Notes under the pieces: model-generated
The model's input: only the letters and a program-made list of their open reading frames with translations
Told to the model about the DNA's origin: nothing
The model's database searches: none
Program-made: the position numbers and the translations under genes
Origin: Parvibaculum sp036499025
Lineage (GTDB): Bacteria > Pseudomonadota > Alphaproteobacteria > Parvibaculales > Parvibaculaceae
Assembly: GCA_036499025.1 (NCBI GenBank)
Contig: DASYEM010000071.1
Span: 1-17,849, forward strand
Length of the DNA: 17,849 nucleotides
Direction: 5' to 3'
Shown here: piece after piece, positions 7,774-15,675 of the stretch
Position numbering within the stretch: position 1 is the stretch's first letter
Layout: each line of letters starts with the position of its first letter

Positions 7774-8508
7774 TCAGGCTGCGGATTGTAGCAGATGCGC
7801 GCGGCCCGCGCGGGCGAACACTTCGCCCATGCGTTCTGTATAGGCAACGAGATTGGCATGGCCGAGCGCGCTCGTTTGCAGCGGGCTTTCAAAGTCGGGC
7901 CCGATGATGCTGACGAGAAGGGCGAAGGCGGTCGCATCCGCCAGCGTCGGGCGTTCGCCGAAAAGAAACGGCTTTTCGCCCAGCACCGCGCTCACCGCTG
8001 CAAGATCGGCAGCACCCAGTGCATAGATTTCCTCGCGCGTATGCCGCCCCGTGCCTTGCGCAAAAAGGTTCTGTCGCACCTGCTTGCGCGCCGCGCGCGA
8101 AGCGAAAAGCCGAAGCGGCATCGGCATCGCCCCGAAGAAAATCCCGCGAAGCTTCGCCCAGTTGGCAGGCTCGACCCAGCGGCTATAGACCATCACGTAA
8201 TAGAGCCGCTCCTCGATCATCCGCTGCAGCGCGTGGCTCTGCGCCCGTTCGCGCGGGCTGAGGCTTTCGTCGAGATCGACGCCTTGCTCATCTCTTAGCT
8301 TTTTCAGAATGAGCGCCGAATCGCCGACACGCTCGCCTTCGATCTCAACAAAGGGAATTTTTCCCTTCGGCCCTTCCGACGGCCTGCGGGCGTAGCTCGT
8401 CTCATAGGCGACGCCGGCAAGCCGCAGCGCGGTTTCGAGTTTGATGCAGAACGGCCCCGGATTGGGCGTGCCTTTCATCAGCGGCGGGAAAATGAACAGA
8501 CGGATCAT
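7774..8508 (-). CDS. Glutathione S-transferase-like protein, FAXC/metaxin type
   Basis: The 244-residue soluble protein has a thioredoxin-fold GST N-terminal domain (MIRLFIFPPLMKGTPNPGPF, then CIKLETALRLAGVAYE, with the cis-Pro region GKIPFVEIEGERVGDS) and an all-helical C-terminal domain ending in the GERPTLADATAFALLVSI helix. The PNPGPFCIKLE pattern and the spacing of GERPTLADA are those of the family that includes animal 'failed axon connections' (FAXC) and bacterial relatives, not of classical cytosolic GSTs. Catalytic activity is uncertain. The ATG at 8508 is chosen over an upstream in-frame ATG because GAGGAGG precedes it at good spacing. It is divergent from a WYL-domain regulator with a palindrome between, which suggests that regulator controls it. 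Confidence 0.85.
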   Translation of the reverse strand: MIRLFIFPPLMKGTPNPGPFCIKLETALRLAGVAYETSYARRPSEGPKGKIPFVEIEGERVGDSALILKKLRDEQGVDLDESLSPRERAQSHALQRMIEERLYYVMVYSRWVEPANWAKLRGIFFGAMPMPLRLFASRAARKQVRQNLFAQGTGRHTREEIYALGAADLAAVSAVLGEKPFLFGERPTLADATAFALLVSIIGPDFESPLQTSALGHANLVAYTERMGEVFARAGRAHLLQSAA

Positions 8509-8540
8509 GGCGGCCTCCTCTTTGTTTCGTTTTCCATTAT

Positions 8541-8570
8541 GCTGACACGCTCCTGACAGCATGCCGTCAG
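8541..8570. promoter_or_regulatory. Palindromic operator candidate between GST and WYL-regulator genes
   Basis: The 18-base dyad CTGACAGCATGCCGTCAG (8553-8570) has arms CTGAC/GTCAG around GCATGC and only one mismatched pair. A further half-site CTGACA starts at 8542. It lies in the 107-base gap between divergent genes, 45 bases from each start. WYL/YafY-type regulators often control a divergent neighbour through such CTGACA-type dyads, so this is the natural candidate target of the adjacent regulator. Binding is inferred. Confidence 0.5.
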
Positions 8571-8615
8571 TAGCCTTCGGGCACAGTGAGCGAATAAAGG
8601 AAAGGGAGAAGTCTC

Positions 8616-9335
8616 ATGCGCCGTGCCGACCGCCTTTTCGACATCATCGAGTTTCTCCGGCGCCACAAGCGCGTCGTCACCGCCGCCGAACTCGCCGCCA
8701 CCCTCGAAGTCTCGATGCGCACCATCTATCGCGACATCGCCGATTTGCAGGCGAGCCGCGTGCCCATCGAAGGCGAAGCGGGCCTCGGTTATATGCTGCG
8801 GTCGGGCTACGAGTTGCCGCCGCTGATGTTCACCGAAGATGAGATCGAGGCGCTGGTCTTCGGCGCGCGCATGGTCCGCGCCTGGGGCGATGCGGCCTTC
8901 ACGCAGGCCGCCGACGCGGCGGTCGATAAAATCCGCGCCGTTTTGCCGGCGCGTCTCAATGAGGTTATCGAAGCCTCGCGCATCTCGGTGGCGAGAGGAC
9001 GCGGCAAGGGCAAGGAGGAGTTCAACAAGCATCTGACGCCGATCCGCCGCGCCATTCGCGACCGGCGGCGTCTCGCCTTCGACTATGCGGCGCTCTCGGG
9101 CGAGTTGACGACGCGCACCGTGCGCCCTCTGGGTCTTGCCTTTTTCGGCCCCTTCTGGATGCTCGCAAGCTGGTGCGAGATGCGGCGCGACTTCCGCACC
9201 TTCCGCATCGAGCGCATCGCCCGGCTCGATCCAACGGGCGAGGTCTTCCGCGACGAACCCGGCAAGACGATGGAAGATTTTCTCGCAAGGCCCAGCGAAC
9301 AGATGGAGTCCGAAAAGAAAAAAGGCCGGTCATAA
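8616..9335 (+). CDS. YafY-like transcriptional regulator (HTH_11 plus WYL domain)
   Basis: The 239-residue DNA-binding protein starts with a winged helix-turn-helix (RADRLFDIIEFLRRHKRVVT, AAELAATLEVSMRTIYRDIA), residues 1-60. A linker and the WYL domain follow: PIRRAIRDRRRLAFDYA, the TRTVRPLGLAFFGPFWMLAS strand and the RDFRTFRIERI arginine-rich strand. WYL domains bind small molecules or nucleic acid and act as ligand switches in this family. The name-giving W-Y-L is present here as W-M-L. AAAGGGAGA lies just before the ATG. Divergent to the GST gene and next to a palindrome, it probably controls that gene and itself. The stop codon is inside the loop of the terminator that follows. Confidence 0.92.
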   Translation: MRRADRLFDIIEFLRRHKRVVTAAELAATLEVSMRTIYRDIADLQASRVPIEGEAGLGYMLRSGYELPPLMFTEDEIEALVFGARMVRAWGDAAFTQAADAAVDKIRAVLPARLNEVIEASRISVARGRGKGKEEFNKHLTPIRRAIRDRRRLAFDYAALSGELTTRTVRPLGLAFFGPFWMLASWCEMRRDFRTFRIERIARLDPTGEVFRDEPGKTMEDFLARPSEQMESEKKKGRS

Positions 9336-9354
9336 TCGACCGGCCTTCTCTTTT
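9322..9354. terminator. Bidirectional intrinsic terminator between WYL regulator and pckA
   Basis: A perfect 10-base stem AAGGCCGGTC (9322-9331) / GACCGGCCTT (9338-9347) has a 6-base loop containing the TAA stop of the regulator gene. On the plus strand CTCTTTT follows; on the minus strand TTTTTTCTTTT follows, so it serves both convergent genes. Confidence 0.9.
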
Positions 9355-9368
9355 CCGTGCGCCGGAAA

Positions 9369-10982
9369 TTACTCGGCGGCGGCCTTTTTGCCCGGTGCGG
9401 CGGCGCGCACATCGGGATCGACCTTGTCGGTGAATTTCTCGAAATTGTCGATGAACATCTTCACCAGCTTCTGCGCCTGCGCGTCATAGGCGGCCTTGTC
9501 GGCCCATGTGTCGCGCGGGTTCAGAATGCTCGTATCGACGCCCGGCACGCTCACCGGCACCTGGAAGCCGAAATTCGGGTCCATGCGGAACTCGACATGA
9601 GCGAGCGAACCGTCGAGCGCTGCGGCGAGCAGGGCGCGCGTCGCCTTGATCGGCATGCGCTTGCCCGTGCCGTAAGCGCCGCCGGTCCAGCCCGTGTTGA
9701 CGAGCCAGCAATCGACTTTGTTTTCGGCGATGAGGTCACGCAGCAGATTGCCGTAATCCGTGGGGTGGCGCGACATGAAGGGTCCGCCGAAGCAGGTGGA
9801 GAATGTCGCTTCCGGCTCCGTCACGCCCTTTTCGGTGCCGGCGACTTTCGCCGTATAGCCTGAGAGGAAATGATACATGGCCTGGCTCGGCGTGAGCTTG
9901 GCGACGGGCGGCAGCACGCCGAAAGCGTCGGCCGTCAGCATGATGACGTTCTTGGGCTGCGGTGCGCGGCCCGTATCGCTGGCGTTCGGAATGAAGGAAA
10001 GCGGATAGGCGCCGCGGCTGTTTTCGGCAAGCGCCGCGCTGTCGAGATCGAGCTCGCGCGTCACCGGGTCCATCACGACGTTTTCGAGCACGGTGCCGAA
10101 ACGCTTGGTGACGGCGTAGATTTCCGGCTCGGCTTCGGCCGAGAGCTTGATCATCTTCGCATAGCAGCCGCCTTCGAAATTGAAGACGCCGTTTTCCGAC
10201 CAGCCATGTTCATCGTCGCCGATGAGCGTGCGGTCGGCGACAGCCGACAGCGTCGTCTTGCCGGTGCCCGACAGGCCGAAGAAGATCGCCGTGTCGCCCT
10301 TGGGCCCGACATTGGCCGAGCAATGCATCGGCATGACGCGCTTGGCGGGCATGTCGTAATTGAGCATCGAGAAGACCGACTTCTTGATCTCGCCGGCATA
10401 GGAGGTGTTGGCGATCAGCACGATGCGCTTGGCGAAGTTGCAAGCGACGATGGTCGAGGTGCGCGCACCGTATTTCGCCGGATCGGCGACGAAGCTCGGC
10501 AGGTCGATGATGGTGAACTTCGGATCGAAGTCTTTTAGTTCGTCAGCCGTCGGCTCGATCAGCAGGTTCTGGATGAACAGCGAGTGCCAGGCATATTCGG
10601 TGTAAATGCGGGTGGGGAGACGGTGGGTCTGGTCGGCGCCGCCGAAGAGATCCTGAATGAAGAGCTCCTTGCCTTCGGCGTGCTTGAGCATATCGGCGTG
10701 GAGGAGGTCGAAGGCTTCGCTCGTCATCGACTTGTTGTTGTCCCACCAAACGGTGTTTTCGGTGGTGGCGTCGCGGACGATGAATTTGTCTTTGGCGGAG
10801 CGGCCGGTATGGACGCCGGTCTTGACGACGAAGGGGCCGTTCGCGGCCACATGGCCTTCGCCCCGGCGGACGGCTTCTTCATAAAGCTCGGCGGGACGCA
10901 GGTTCCAATAAGCGGCGGCAAGATTCTTGAGGCCGCTTTTTTCCACGCCGTTTTTGCTGATGATAGGCCCGCTCTGTTTCAC
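9369..10982 (-). CDS. pckA: Phosphoenolpyruvate carboxykinase (ATP)
   Basis: The 537-residue enzyme converts oxaloacetate plus ATP to PEP, CO2 and ADP, the first committed step of gluconeogenesis. Visible landmarks are the substrate-site GVHTGRSAKDKF near the N-terminus, RIYTEYAWHSLFIQNLL, the metal and substrate loop MPMHCSANVG, the kinase-specific P-loop GLSGTGKTTLS (about 235-245), the second metal motif LIGDDEHGW, SRGAYPLSFI and the C-terminal WLVNTGWTGGAYGTGKRM. Length is normal for the ATP-dependent family. The start is a GTG at 10982, preceded by AGGAGAGA at good spacing. A strong terminator follows. In related alphaproteobacteria pckA sits next to chvI/chvG and responds to that system; here an M20 peptidase gene is inserted between them. 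Confidence 0.96.
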   Translation of the reverse strand: MKQSGPIISKNGVEKSGLKNLAAAYWNLRPAELYEEAVRRGEGHVAANGPFVVKTGVHTGRSAKDKFIVRDATTENTVWWDNNKSMTSEAFDLLHADMLKHAEGKELFIQDLFGGADQTHRLPTRIYTEYAWHSLFIQNLLIEPTADELKDFDPKFTIIDLPSFVADPAKYGARTSTIVACNFAKRIVLIANTSYAGEIKKSVFSMLNYDMPAKRVMPMHCSANVGPKGDTAIFFGLSGTGKTTLSAVADRTLIGDDEHGWSENGVFNFEGGCYAKMIKLSAEAEPEIYAVTKRFGTVLENVVMDPVTRELDLDSAALAENSRGAYPLSFIPNASDTGRAPQPKNVIMLTADAFGVLPPVAKLTPSQAMYHFLSGYTAKVAGTEKGVTEPEATFSTCFGGPFMSRHPTDYGNLLRDLIAENKVDCWLVNTGWTGGAYGTGKRMPIKATRALLAAALDGSLAHVEFRMDPNFGFQVPVSVPGVDTSILNPRDTWADKAAYDAQAQKLVKMFIDNFEKFTDKVDPDVRAAAPGKKAAAE

Positions 10983-11299
10983 GCCGTCTCTCCTATAGAT
11001 CTGTGCTCGAAGCGCGTTCCCGACTCCCCGTCGGAAGCATAGCGGGGAAAATTTCCCATCATCGGGGCCAGATTGTGGCCGCCGGTCGCCATGGCGTTTC
11101 TTATGACTGAATTCTTCCCGTCTCGGGCCCGTCCCGTTGCGGGGTCTGGGGCCGATCCTACCTTAAGCCCCGCCCAGCCGGGAGGGGCTCTTTAACGGCG
11201 GCACATTAGTTGCGAGCCGTTATGAGCGCAACGGCGCGATGGGCCAAGGGTTCCGGGGAGGGCGCTTCGCCGCACCCTCCTCTTTGGGACGGGTCGCTC
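10983..11299. other. Intergenic region upstream of pckA, with palindrome and hairpin
   Basis: This 317-base gap carries the pckA ribosome-binding site and presumably its promoter on the minus strand. The 13-base palindrome GGGAAAATTTCCC lies at 11045-11057, about 65 bases upstream of the pckA start, where an operator could sit. A separate hairpin at 11166-11189 is given below. I see no gene here; the short frames in it are shadows. Confidence 0.4.
11166..11189 (-). terminator. Candidate terminator hairpin downstream of the M20 peptidase gene
   Basis: AGCCCC (11166-11171) pairs with GGGGCT (11184-11189), continued inside by CCC/GGG with one mismatch and tetraloop AGCC. It lies about 110 bases after the peptidase stop in the direction of transcription. 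The U-tract is weak (TTAAGG), so it may be only a stabilising hairpin. Confidence 0.4.
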
Positions 11300-12829
11300 T
11301 CAGCCCGCCGCCGCGACGTCAAGCCCCGGATCGTCGAGATTTTGCATGAGCGCACGGTAAAATCCGATGGCTTCGCCCAGCGATTTGAGCCTGACCCGCT
11401 CATTTGTGTTGTGGAAGCCCGCCAATTCCTCCGCCGTTACCCGCAGTGGAATGAAGCGGAAGACATTCCCGGTCAGCGGCAGGTAATGGCGGGAATCCGT
11501 GCCCGCGACGGTGAGGTTCGGGGCAATCAGCGCATCGGGGAAACTTTTGGCGATGGTCGCGGTCAGCAGCCCATAGGCGGCTCCCTTGATGTTCGACACG
11601 GCGGAGGCTTCCCGCGCACCCGGCAGGGTGGCGATGCTGACCTCTTTGTCGTCGATGGCCGTGGTCACATGCTCGGTGACGCTCGCCACCGTGTCGCGCG
11701 GATGAACGCGGAAATTGATGACGCCCTCGGCTTCCGGCGGCAGCACGTTTTCCTTGACGCCCGCCTTCAGCATCGTCGGCGCGATGGTTGTGTGCAGTTG
11801 CGCGCCGCTGCGCGGATCTTCGTTCATCAGATGAACCACCAGCGGCTCGAAAAGCCAGAGATTGGCGAAGACCATCTTCCGCCCGAACGACGAAGCGGGC
11901 GCGAAGGCTTCGAGCATCGCCCGTGTCGGCCCGTCAATCCCGCTGGTGAACGGTGCATCGCCTGTGCGCTTGATCGCGCGCATCAGCCGGCCCACGGCGG
12001 TCTCGTCCTGCGCGGGCGGCATCGACGAGTGCCCGCCCGCCGCATGGGCGGTCAGTTCAAGCGACATATAGCCTTTTTCGGCAATGCCGATCAGCGCCAC
12101 TGGCGTTGCAATGCCACTCACCGCGCCCTCCGCCACCATGCCGCCTTCATCGCTGACGAAAGCGAGTTTGACGCCGCGCGAGGCGAGCAACTCGGAAATT
12201 TTCTTGTCGCCGTCGAGGCCGCTGATTTCCTCGTCATGGCCGAAGGCGAACATGATCGTGCGCTTTGGCTTGAAGCCCTGCGCGGCCAGACTGTCGGCGG
12301 CTTCGAGAATGGAAATCAGCGAGCCCTTGCAGTCGATGGCGCCGCGTCCCCAGACGGAACCGTCGGCGATCGCGCCGGAAAAGGGCGGATGTTTCCAGTC
12401 CTTCTCCGTGCCGGGCACCACCGGCACCACATCCATATGCGACATCAAAAGCACCGGCGCGAGCTTCGGGTCGCTGCCTTCCCAGGTAAAAAGAAGACTA
12501 TAGCCATTGACGATTTCGCGGTTCGCCGCCGTGCTGAAAGCAGGGTAGGTCGCGGCGATGAAATCGCGGAATTGCACAAGGGCCGCCGCCGAGGCCTGCG
12601 CCTTCTCGTCCTTGAGCCCGCGCTGGTAGGAGATCGTCTGAAACTGGATTGCCTCGCCCAGATGCGCGGCGGCGCGCGCCGTTTCCTCCGCCGAGGCAGG
12701 CGCGGTTTCGCTCGCGCCGCCCGGCGCAAGCGGCGGCGCGAGCATCAGCGTCCGCCCGATTACCACGGCGGCAAGCACGGCAAGAATGCCGCCGATTGCC
12801 GCCAATATCCCCGTGCCCGTTTTCCTCAT
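11300..12829 (-). CDS. Membrane-anchored M20 family peptidase (carboxypeptidase S / PM20D1-like)
   Basis: The 509-residue zinc hydrolase starts with one hydrophobic segment (residues about 8-30, GILAAIGGILAVLAAVVIG) that should anchor it in the inner membrane with the enzyme in the periplasm. Metal-binding motifs of the M20 family are present: LLMSHMDVVP (His and general Asp), WGRGAIDCKGS (bridging Asp), FAFGHDEEISG (catalytic Glu and ligand Glu), SDEGG, and near the C-terminus GTDSRHYLPL with the last His ligand. The dimerisation lid contains ELTAHAAGGHSSMPP. The N-terminal anchor and these motifs match the carboxypeptidase S/PM20D1 branch, which hydrolyses N-acyl amino acids or dipeptides; the real substrate is unknown. 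AAGAGG precedes the ATG. It is divergent from chvI and upstream of pckA. Confidence 0.9.
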   Translation of the reverse strand: MRKTGTGILAAIGGILAVLAAVVIGRTLMLAPPLAPGGASETAPASAEETARAAAHLGEAIQFQTISYQRGLKDEKAQASAAALVQFRDFIAATYPAFSTAANREIVNGYSLLFTWEGSDPKLAPVLLMSHMDVVPVVPGTEKDWKHPPFSGAIADGSVWGRGAIDCKGSLISILEAADSLAAQGFKPKRTIMFAFGHDEEISGLDGDKKISELLASRGVKLAFVSDEGGMVAEGAVSGIATPVALIGIAEKGYMSLELTAHAAGGHSSMPPAQDETAVGRLMRAIKRTGDAPFTSGIDGPTRAMLEAFAPASSFGRKMVFANLWLFEPLVVHLMNEDPRSGAQLHTTIAPTMLKAGVKENVLPPEAEGVINFRVHPRDTVASVTEHVTTAIDDKEVSIATLPGAREASAVSNIKGAAYGLLTATIAKSFPDALIAPNLTVAGTDSRHYLPLTGNVFRFIPLRVTAEELAGFHNTNERVRLKSLGEAIGFYRALMQNLDDPGLDVAAAG

Positions 12830-12860
12830 CCCGGCCTCTTAACGTTTATGGTGTCTGCAT

Positions 12861-12904
12861 TATGGTCACGAACCATAGCGCAGTCAGCGCCAAGTGCTTA
12901 TAAT
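12861..12904. promoter_or_regulatory. Palindrome and -10-like box in the M20 peptidase/chvI divergent promoter region
   Basis: The perfect inverted repeat TATGGT-CACGA-ACCATA (12861-12877) lies between the divergent peptidase and chvI genes. A full TATAAT consensus occurs at 12899-12904, about 135 bases before the proposed chvI start, without a clear -35 box at the usual distance. In a GC-rich genome both stand out. The palindrome would suit a dimeric regulator acting on one or both genes; no identity can be given. Confidence 0.35.
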
Positions 12905-13037
12905 GTCGCCACATTTTAGGCCAAAAGCGACCCTAAGCCTGTCCGCAACGCGGCAATATGGCAGGAGCATGCGAATGCTTGAGGGATTGCAGATGGACGA
13001 GGCTGGGAAAGACACTCTTCAAAAGGGTCGGGGGCAG

Positions 13038-13739
13038 ATGCCAACCATCGCGCTGGTTGACGACGATCGAAATATTCTGACATCGGTGAGCATGGCGCTC
13101 GAGGCCGAGGGCTATCACGTCCAGACCTATACGGATGGCGCGGCGGCTCTCGCTGGATTGGCCGCCAACCCGCCGGACGTTGCCGTCTTCGACATCAAGA
13201 TGCCGCGCATGGACGGCATGGAGCTGCTGCGCCGCCTGCGCCAGAAATCCGATCTGCCGGTGATCTTCCTCACCTCGAAAGACGATGAGATCGACGAGCT
13301 CTTCGGCCTGAAGATGGGCGCCGACGACTACATCACCAAGCCCTTCTCGCAGCGTCTTCTCGTCGAGCGCGTGAAGGCCGTGCTTCGCCGCGTCGCGCCG
13401 AAAGTCGAAGGCGCTGTCGCCGAAGGTGCGGAGAAAGTCGTGCTGGAGCGCGGGGCCCTTGTCCTCGATCCCGAACGCCATTCCTGCACCTGGAATGCCA
13501 AGCCGGTCGTCCTCACCGTCACCGAATTTCTGATCCTGCAGGCGCTCGCCCAGCGTCCCGGCTATGTCAAAAGCCGCGACAGCCTGATGGACGCGGCCTA
13601 TGACGATCAGGTTTATGTGGATGATCGCACCATCGACAGCCACATCAAGCGCCTGCGCAAGAAGTTCAAGGAAGTCGACGACGATTTCGACGCCATCGAA
13701 ACCCTCTATGGCGTCGGCTACCGTTATCGCGAGGCCTAG
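13038..13739 (+). CDS. chvI: Two-component response regulator ChvI
   Basis: The 233-residue OmpR/PhoB-type response regulator acts with ChvG in the acid and envelope stress response; in rhizobia and agrobacteria it controls exopolysaccharide, motility and host-interaction genes. The receiver domain begins MPTIALVDDDRNILTSVSMA and has the acidic pair (Asp8, Asp9), the phospho-acceptor Asp52 in FDIKMPRMDG, Thr79 in FLTSKDD and Lys101 in YITKPF. The winged-helix DNA-binding domain includes LTVTEFLILQALAQRPGYV and DDRTIDSHIKRLRKKF. The frame is open to 12894. The ATG at 13038 gives the usual ChvI N-terminus, but the ATG at 12993 has GAGGGA upstream at good spacing and would add 15 residues, so the start is not settled. 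chvG follows. Confidence 0.93.
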   Translation: MPTIALVDDDRNILTSVSMALEAEGYHVQTYTDGAAALAGLAANPPDVAVFDIKMPRMDGMELLRRLRQKSDLPVIFLTSKDDEIDELFGLKMGADDYITKPFSQRLLVERVKAVLRRVAPKVEGAVAEGAEKVVLERGALVLDPERHSCTWNAKPVVLTVTEFLILQALAQRPGYVKSRDSLMDAAYDDQVYVDDRTIDSHIKRLRKKFKEVDDDFDAIETLYGVGYRYREA

Positions 13740-13772
13740 CCGCGCATGGCGAGCGTGATGGAACATGAGGCG

Positions 13773-13800
13773 CCTGACGCTCCGTCTACGGAGCGTCAGG
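13773..13800 (+). promoter_or_regulatory. Strong hairpin between chvI and chvG
   Basis: A perfect 12-base stem, CCTGACGCTCCG (13773-13784) with GGAGCGTCAGG plus one base on the other arm (13789-13800), closes on a TCTA loop. No U-tract follows, so it is not a classical terminator. If chvG starts at 13860, the hairpin lies in the 120-base untranslated spacer, where it could attenuate transcription or protect the chvI end of the transcript. Confidence 0.55.
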
Positions 13801-13859
13801 TCCCCCATGCTCCCCGGCGGCGCGTCCCGGCCGGCAAGGAACGCCTTTTGAAGGAGCGC

Positions 13860-15662
13860 ATGACGGATCACGTGCCGGAAAGCGTCCATGTCCGCTTCGC
13901 GCAGGCGCGCCGCAGCGTCGAAGCGCTGATCGCCCGCCTTTTTGCCGCCTTCCGCAGCTTTCTTCTCCGTGGCCGCTTTTCCAGCCTGACGCGCCGCATC
14001 GTCGTCTTCAACGTCGTCGGCCTCTGCGTGCTGGTGAGCGGCGTGCTTTACCTGAACCAGTTCCGCGAAGGCCTGATCGATGCGCGCCGCCAGAGCCTGC
14101 TCACGCAAGCTGAAATCATCGCCGGAGCCATCGCCGAAAGCGCCACCTCGGCGCAGGAAGCCCAACTCATCGATCCGCTGGAGCGCAAGCGCGGCAAGCC
14201 GCTCGACATTCGTCCTCTGCGCCCGCTGCTCGGCGATGCGCGCGGCGACATGGATGACGATGCCGACGACCACGAACTGCCGATCATTCCCGAAAACGCC
14301 GCGCCGATCTTGCGCCGCCTTGTTTTGCCGACGCTGACGCGCGCCCGGCTTTACGACAAGGACGGTTGGCTCATTCTCGATTCGCGCCAGCTCACCGCCT
14401 CCAGCCAGATCGTCGCCTTCGAATTGCCGCCGCCTGCGGGCGCGGAACAGCGTGGGCCGCTCGGACGTCTCGCCGACAGCGTGCTGAAAATCCTTCCCGG
14501 CCGCGATCTCGAACGCTACCGCGAAGCGGGTAGCCAGAACGGCTCGATCTATAGCGAAGTCACCCGCGCTCTGACCGGTCTCCCGTCCAGCATGGAACGC
14601 GTCAATGATCGCGGCGAGCTGATCGTTTCCGTCGCCGTGCCCATCCAGCGTTATCGCGCCGTCCTCGGCACGTTGATGCTCTCGACGCGCGGCGGCGACA
14701 TCGACGCCATCGTCCGCGCCGAACGTCTCGCCATCGTGCAGGTCTTCCTCGTCGCGCTCGGCGTCACGATCCTTCTCTCCGTCGTTCTCGCCGGCACCAT
14801 CGCCGAACCCGTGCGCCGTCTTGCCGAATCCGCCGAAATCGTCCGTCGTGGCAAAACCCGCCGCGCCCAGATCCCGGACTTCACCGCCCGGCGCGACGAG
14901 ATCGGCGAACTCTCCGGCGCGCTCGGCGACATGACCAACGCGCTCTACAGCCGCATGGACGCCATCGAGAGTTTCGCCGCCGACGTCTCGCATGAGTTGA
15001 AAAACCCGCTGACCTCTCTGCGCAGCGCCATCGAAACCTTTGCGATGGCGAAAGACGAGAAGTCGAAAACGCGGTTGATGGAAATTATTCAGGACGACGT
15101 CAAACGCATCGACCGCCTGATCAGCGACATTTCCAATGCGTCGCGTCTCGACGCCGAGCTGTCGCGCGAGGAAATGGAAGACGTCAATGTGGCGACGCTT
15201 CTTGAAACCGTCTGCGATCTCTTCACCCAGACGGGCATCACCGGCTCGGCCACCGTCAAGCTCGAGATCGAGCCCGGCATGCTGGGCCGCGACGGCATGG
15301 TGGTCAAAGGCTTCGACATGCGTCTGGGCCAGGTCATGCGCAACCTGATCGACAACGCGATCTCGTTCAGCCCGCCCGAGGGCACGGTGCAGGTCGCGGC
15401 GCGCCGCGAGCCGGGCCGCATCATCATCACGGTCGAAGACGAAGGCCCCGGCATTTCGCCTGACAATTTCGAGCGCATTTTCGACCGCTTCCATACCGAC
15501 CGCCCGGACAGTTTCGGCGAGCATTCGGGGTTGGGTCTCGCCATCTCCAGGCAGATCGTCGAAGCCCATCGCGGCACCATCCGCGCCGAAAACCGCGACG
15601 CCTATGGCACGGTGCTGGGCGCCCGCTTCATTGTCGAACTCCCGGCCCCGGCCAATACATGA
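13860..15662 (+). CDS. chvG: Sensor histidine kinase ChvG
   Basis: The inner-membrane sensor kinase phosphorylates ChvI. With the ATG at 13860 it has 600 residues, close to the rhizobial ChvG/ExoS length, and AAGGAG is just upstream. The ATG at 13746 would add 38 residues of poor sequence and would put a 12-base hairpin in the coding region, so I reject it. Order: cytoplasmic N-terminus, first membrane helix (IVVFNVVGLCVLVSGVLYL, about 47-66), a periplasmic sensing region of about 220 residues, second membrane helix (FLVALGVTILLSVVLAGTIA), HAMP (EPVRRLAESAEIVRRG), HisKA with His378 in DVSHELKNPLTSL, and the ATPase domain with N box RNLIDNAISFSP, G1 EDEGPGI, F box FDRFHTDRP and G2 GLGLAISRQI. 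hprK follows 13 bases later. All catalytic motifs appear intact. Confidence 0.95.
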   Translation: MTDHVPESVHVRFAQARRSVEALIARLFAAFRSFLLRGRFSSLTRRIVVFNVVGLCVLVSGVLYLNQFREGLIDARRQSLLTQAEIIAGAIAESATSAQEAQLIDPLERKRGKPLDIRPLRPLLGDARGDMDDDADDHELPIIPENAAPILRRLVLPTLTRARLYDKDGWLILDSRQLTASSQIVAFELPPPAGAEQRGPLGRLADSVLKILPGRDLERYREAGSQNGSIYSEVTRALTGLPSSMERVNDRGELIVSVAVPIQRYRAVLGTLMLSTRGGDIDAIVRAERLAIVQVFLVALGVTILLSVVLAGTIAEPVRRLAESAEIVRRGKTRRAQIPDFTARRDEIGELSGALGDMTNALYSRMDAIESFAADVSHELKNPLTSLRSAIETFAMAKDEKSKTRLMEIIQDDVKRIDRLISDISNASRLDAELSREEMEDVNVATLLETVCDLFTQTGITGSATVKLEIEPGMLGRDGMVVKGFDMRLGQVMRNLIDNAISFSPPEGTVQVAARREPGRIIITVEDEGPGISPDNFERIFDRFHTDRPDSFGEHSGLGLAISRQIVEAHRGTIRAENRDAYGTVLGARFIVELPAPANT

Positions 15663-15675
15663 CGCCGGTCTTCAT

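Noticed and set aside
11210..12919. 569-codon plus-strand frame opposite the M20 peptidase
   Set aside because: The opposite strand encodes a full M20 peptidase with all metal motifs. This frame has no domain pattern.
13746..13859. N-terminal extension of ChvG from the ATG at 13746
   Set aside because: It has poor start signals, makes the protein longer than the family, and would run through a perfect 12-base hairpin; the ATG at 13860 has AAGGAG.
12933..15569. 878-codon minus-strand frame opposite chvI and chvG
   Set aside because: It is an antisense shadow of two strongly supported genes, rich in Arg, His, Asp and Ala as GC-rich shadows are.
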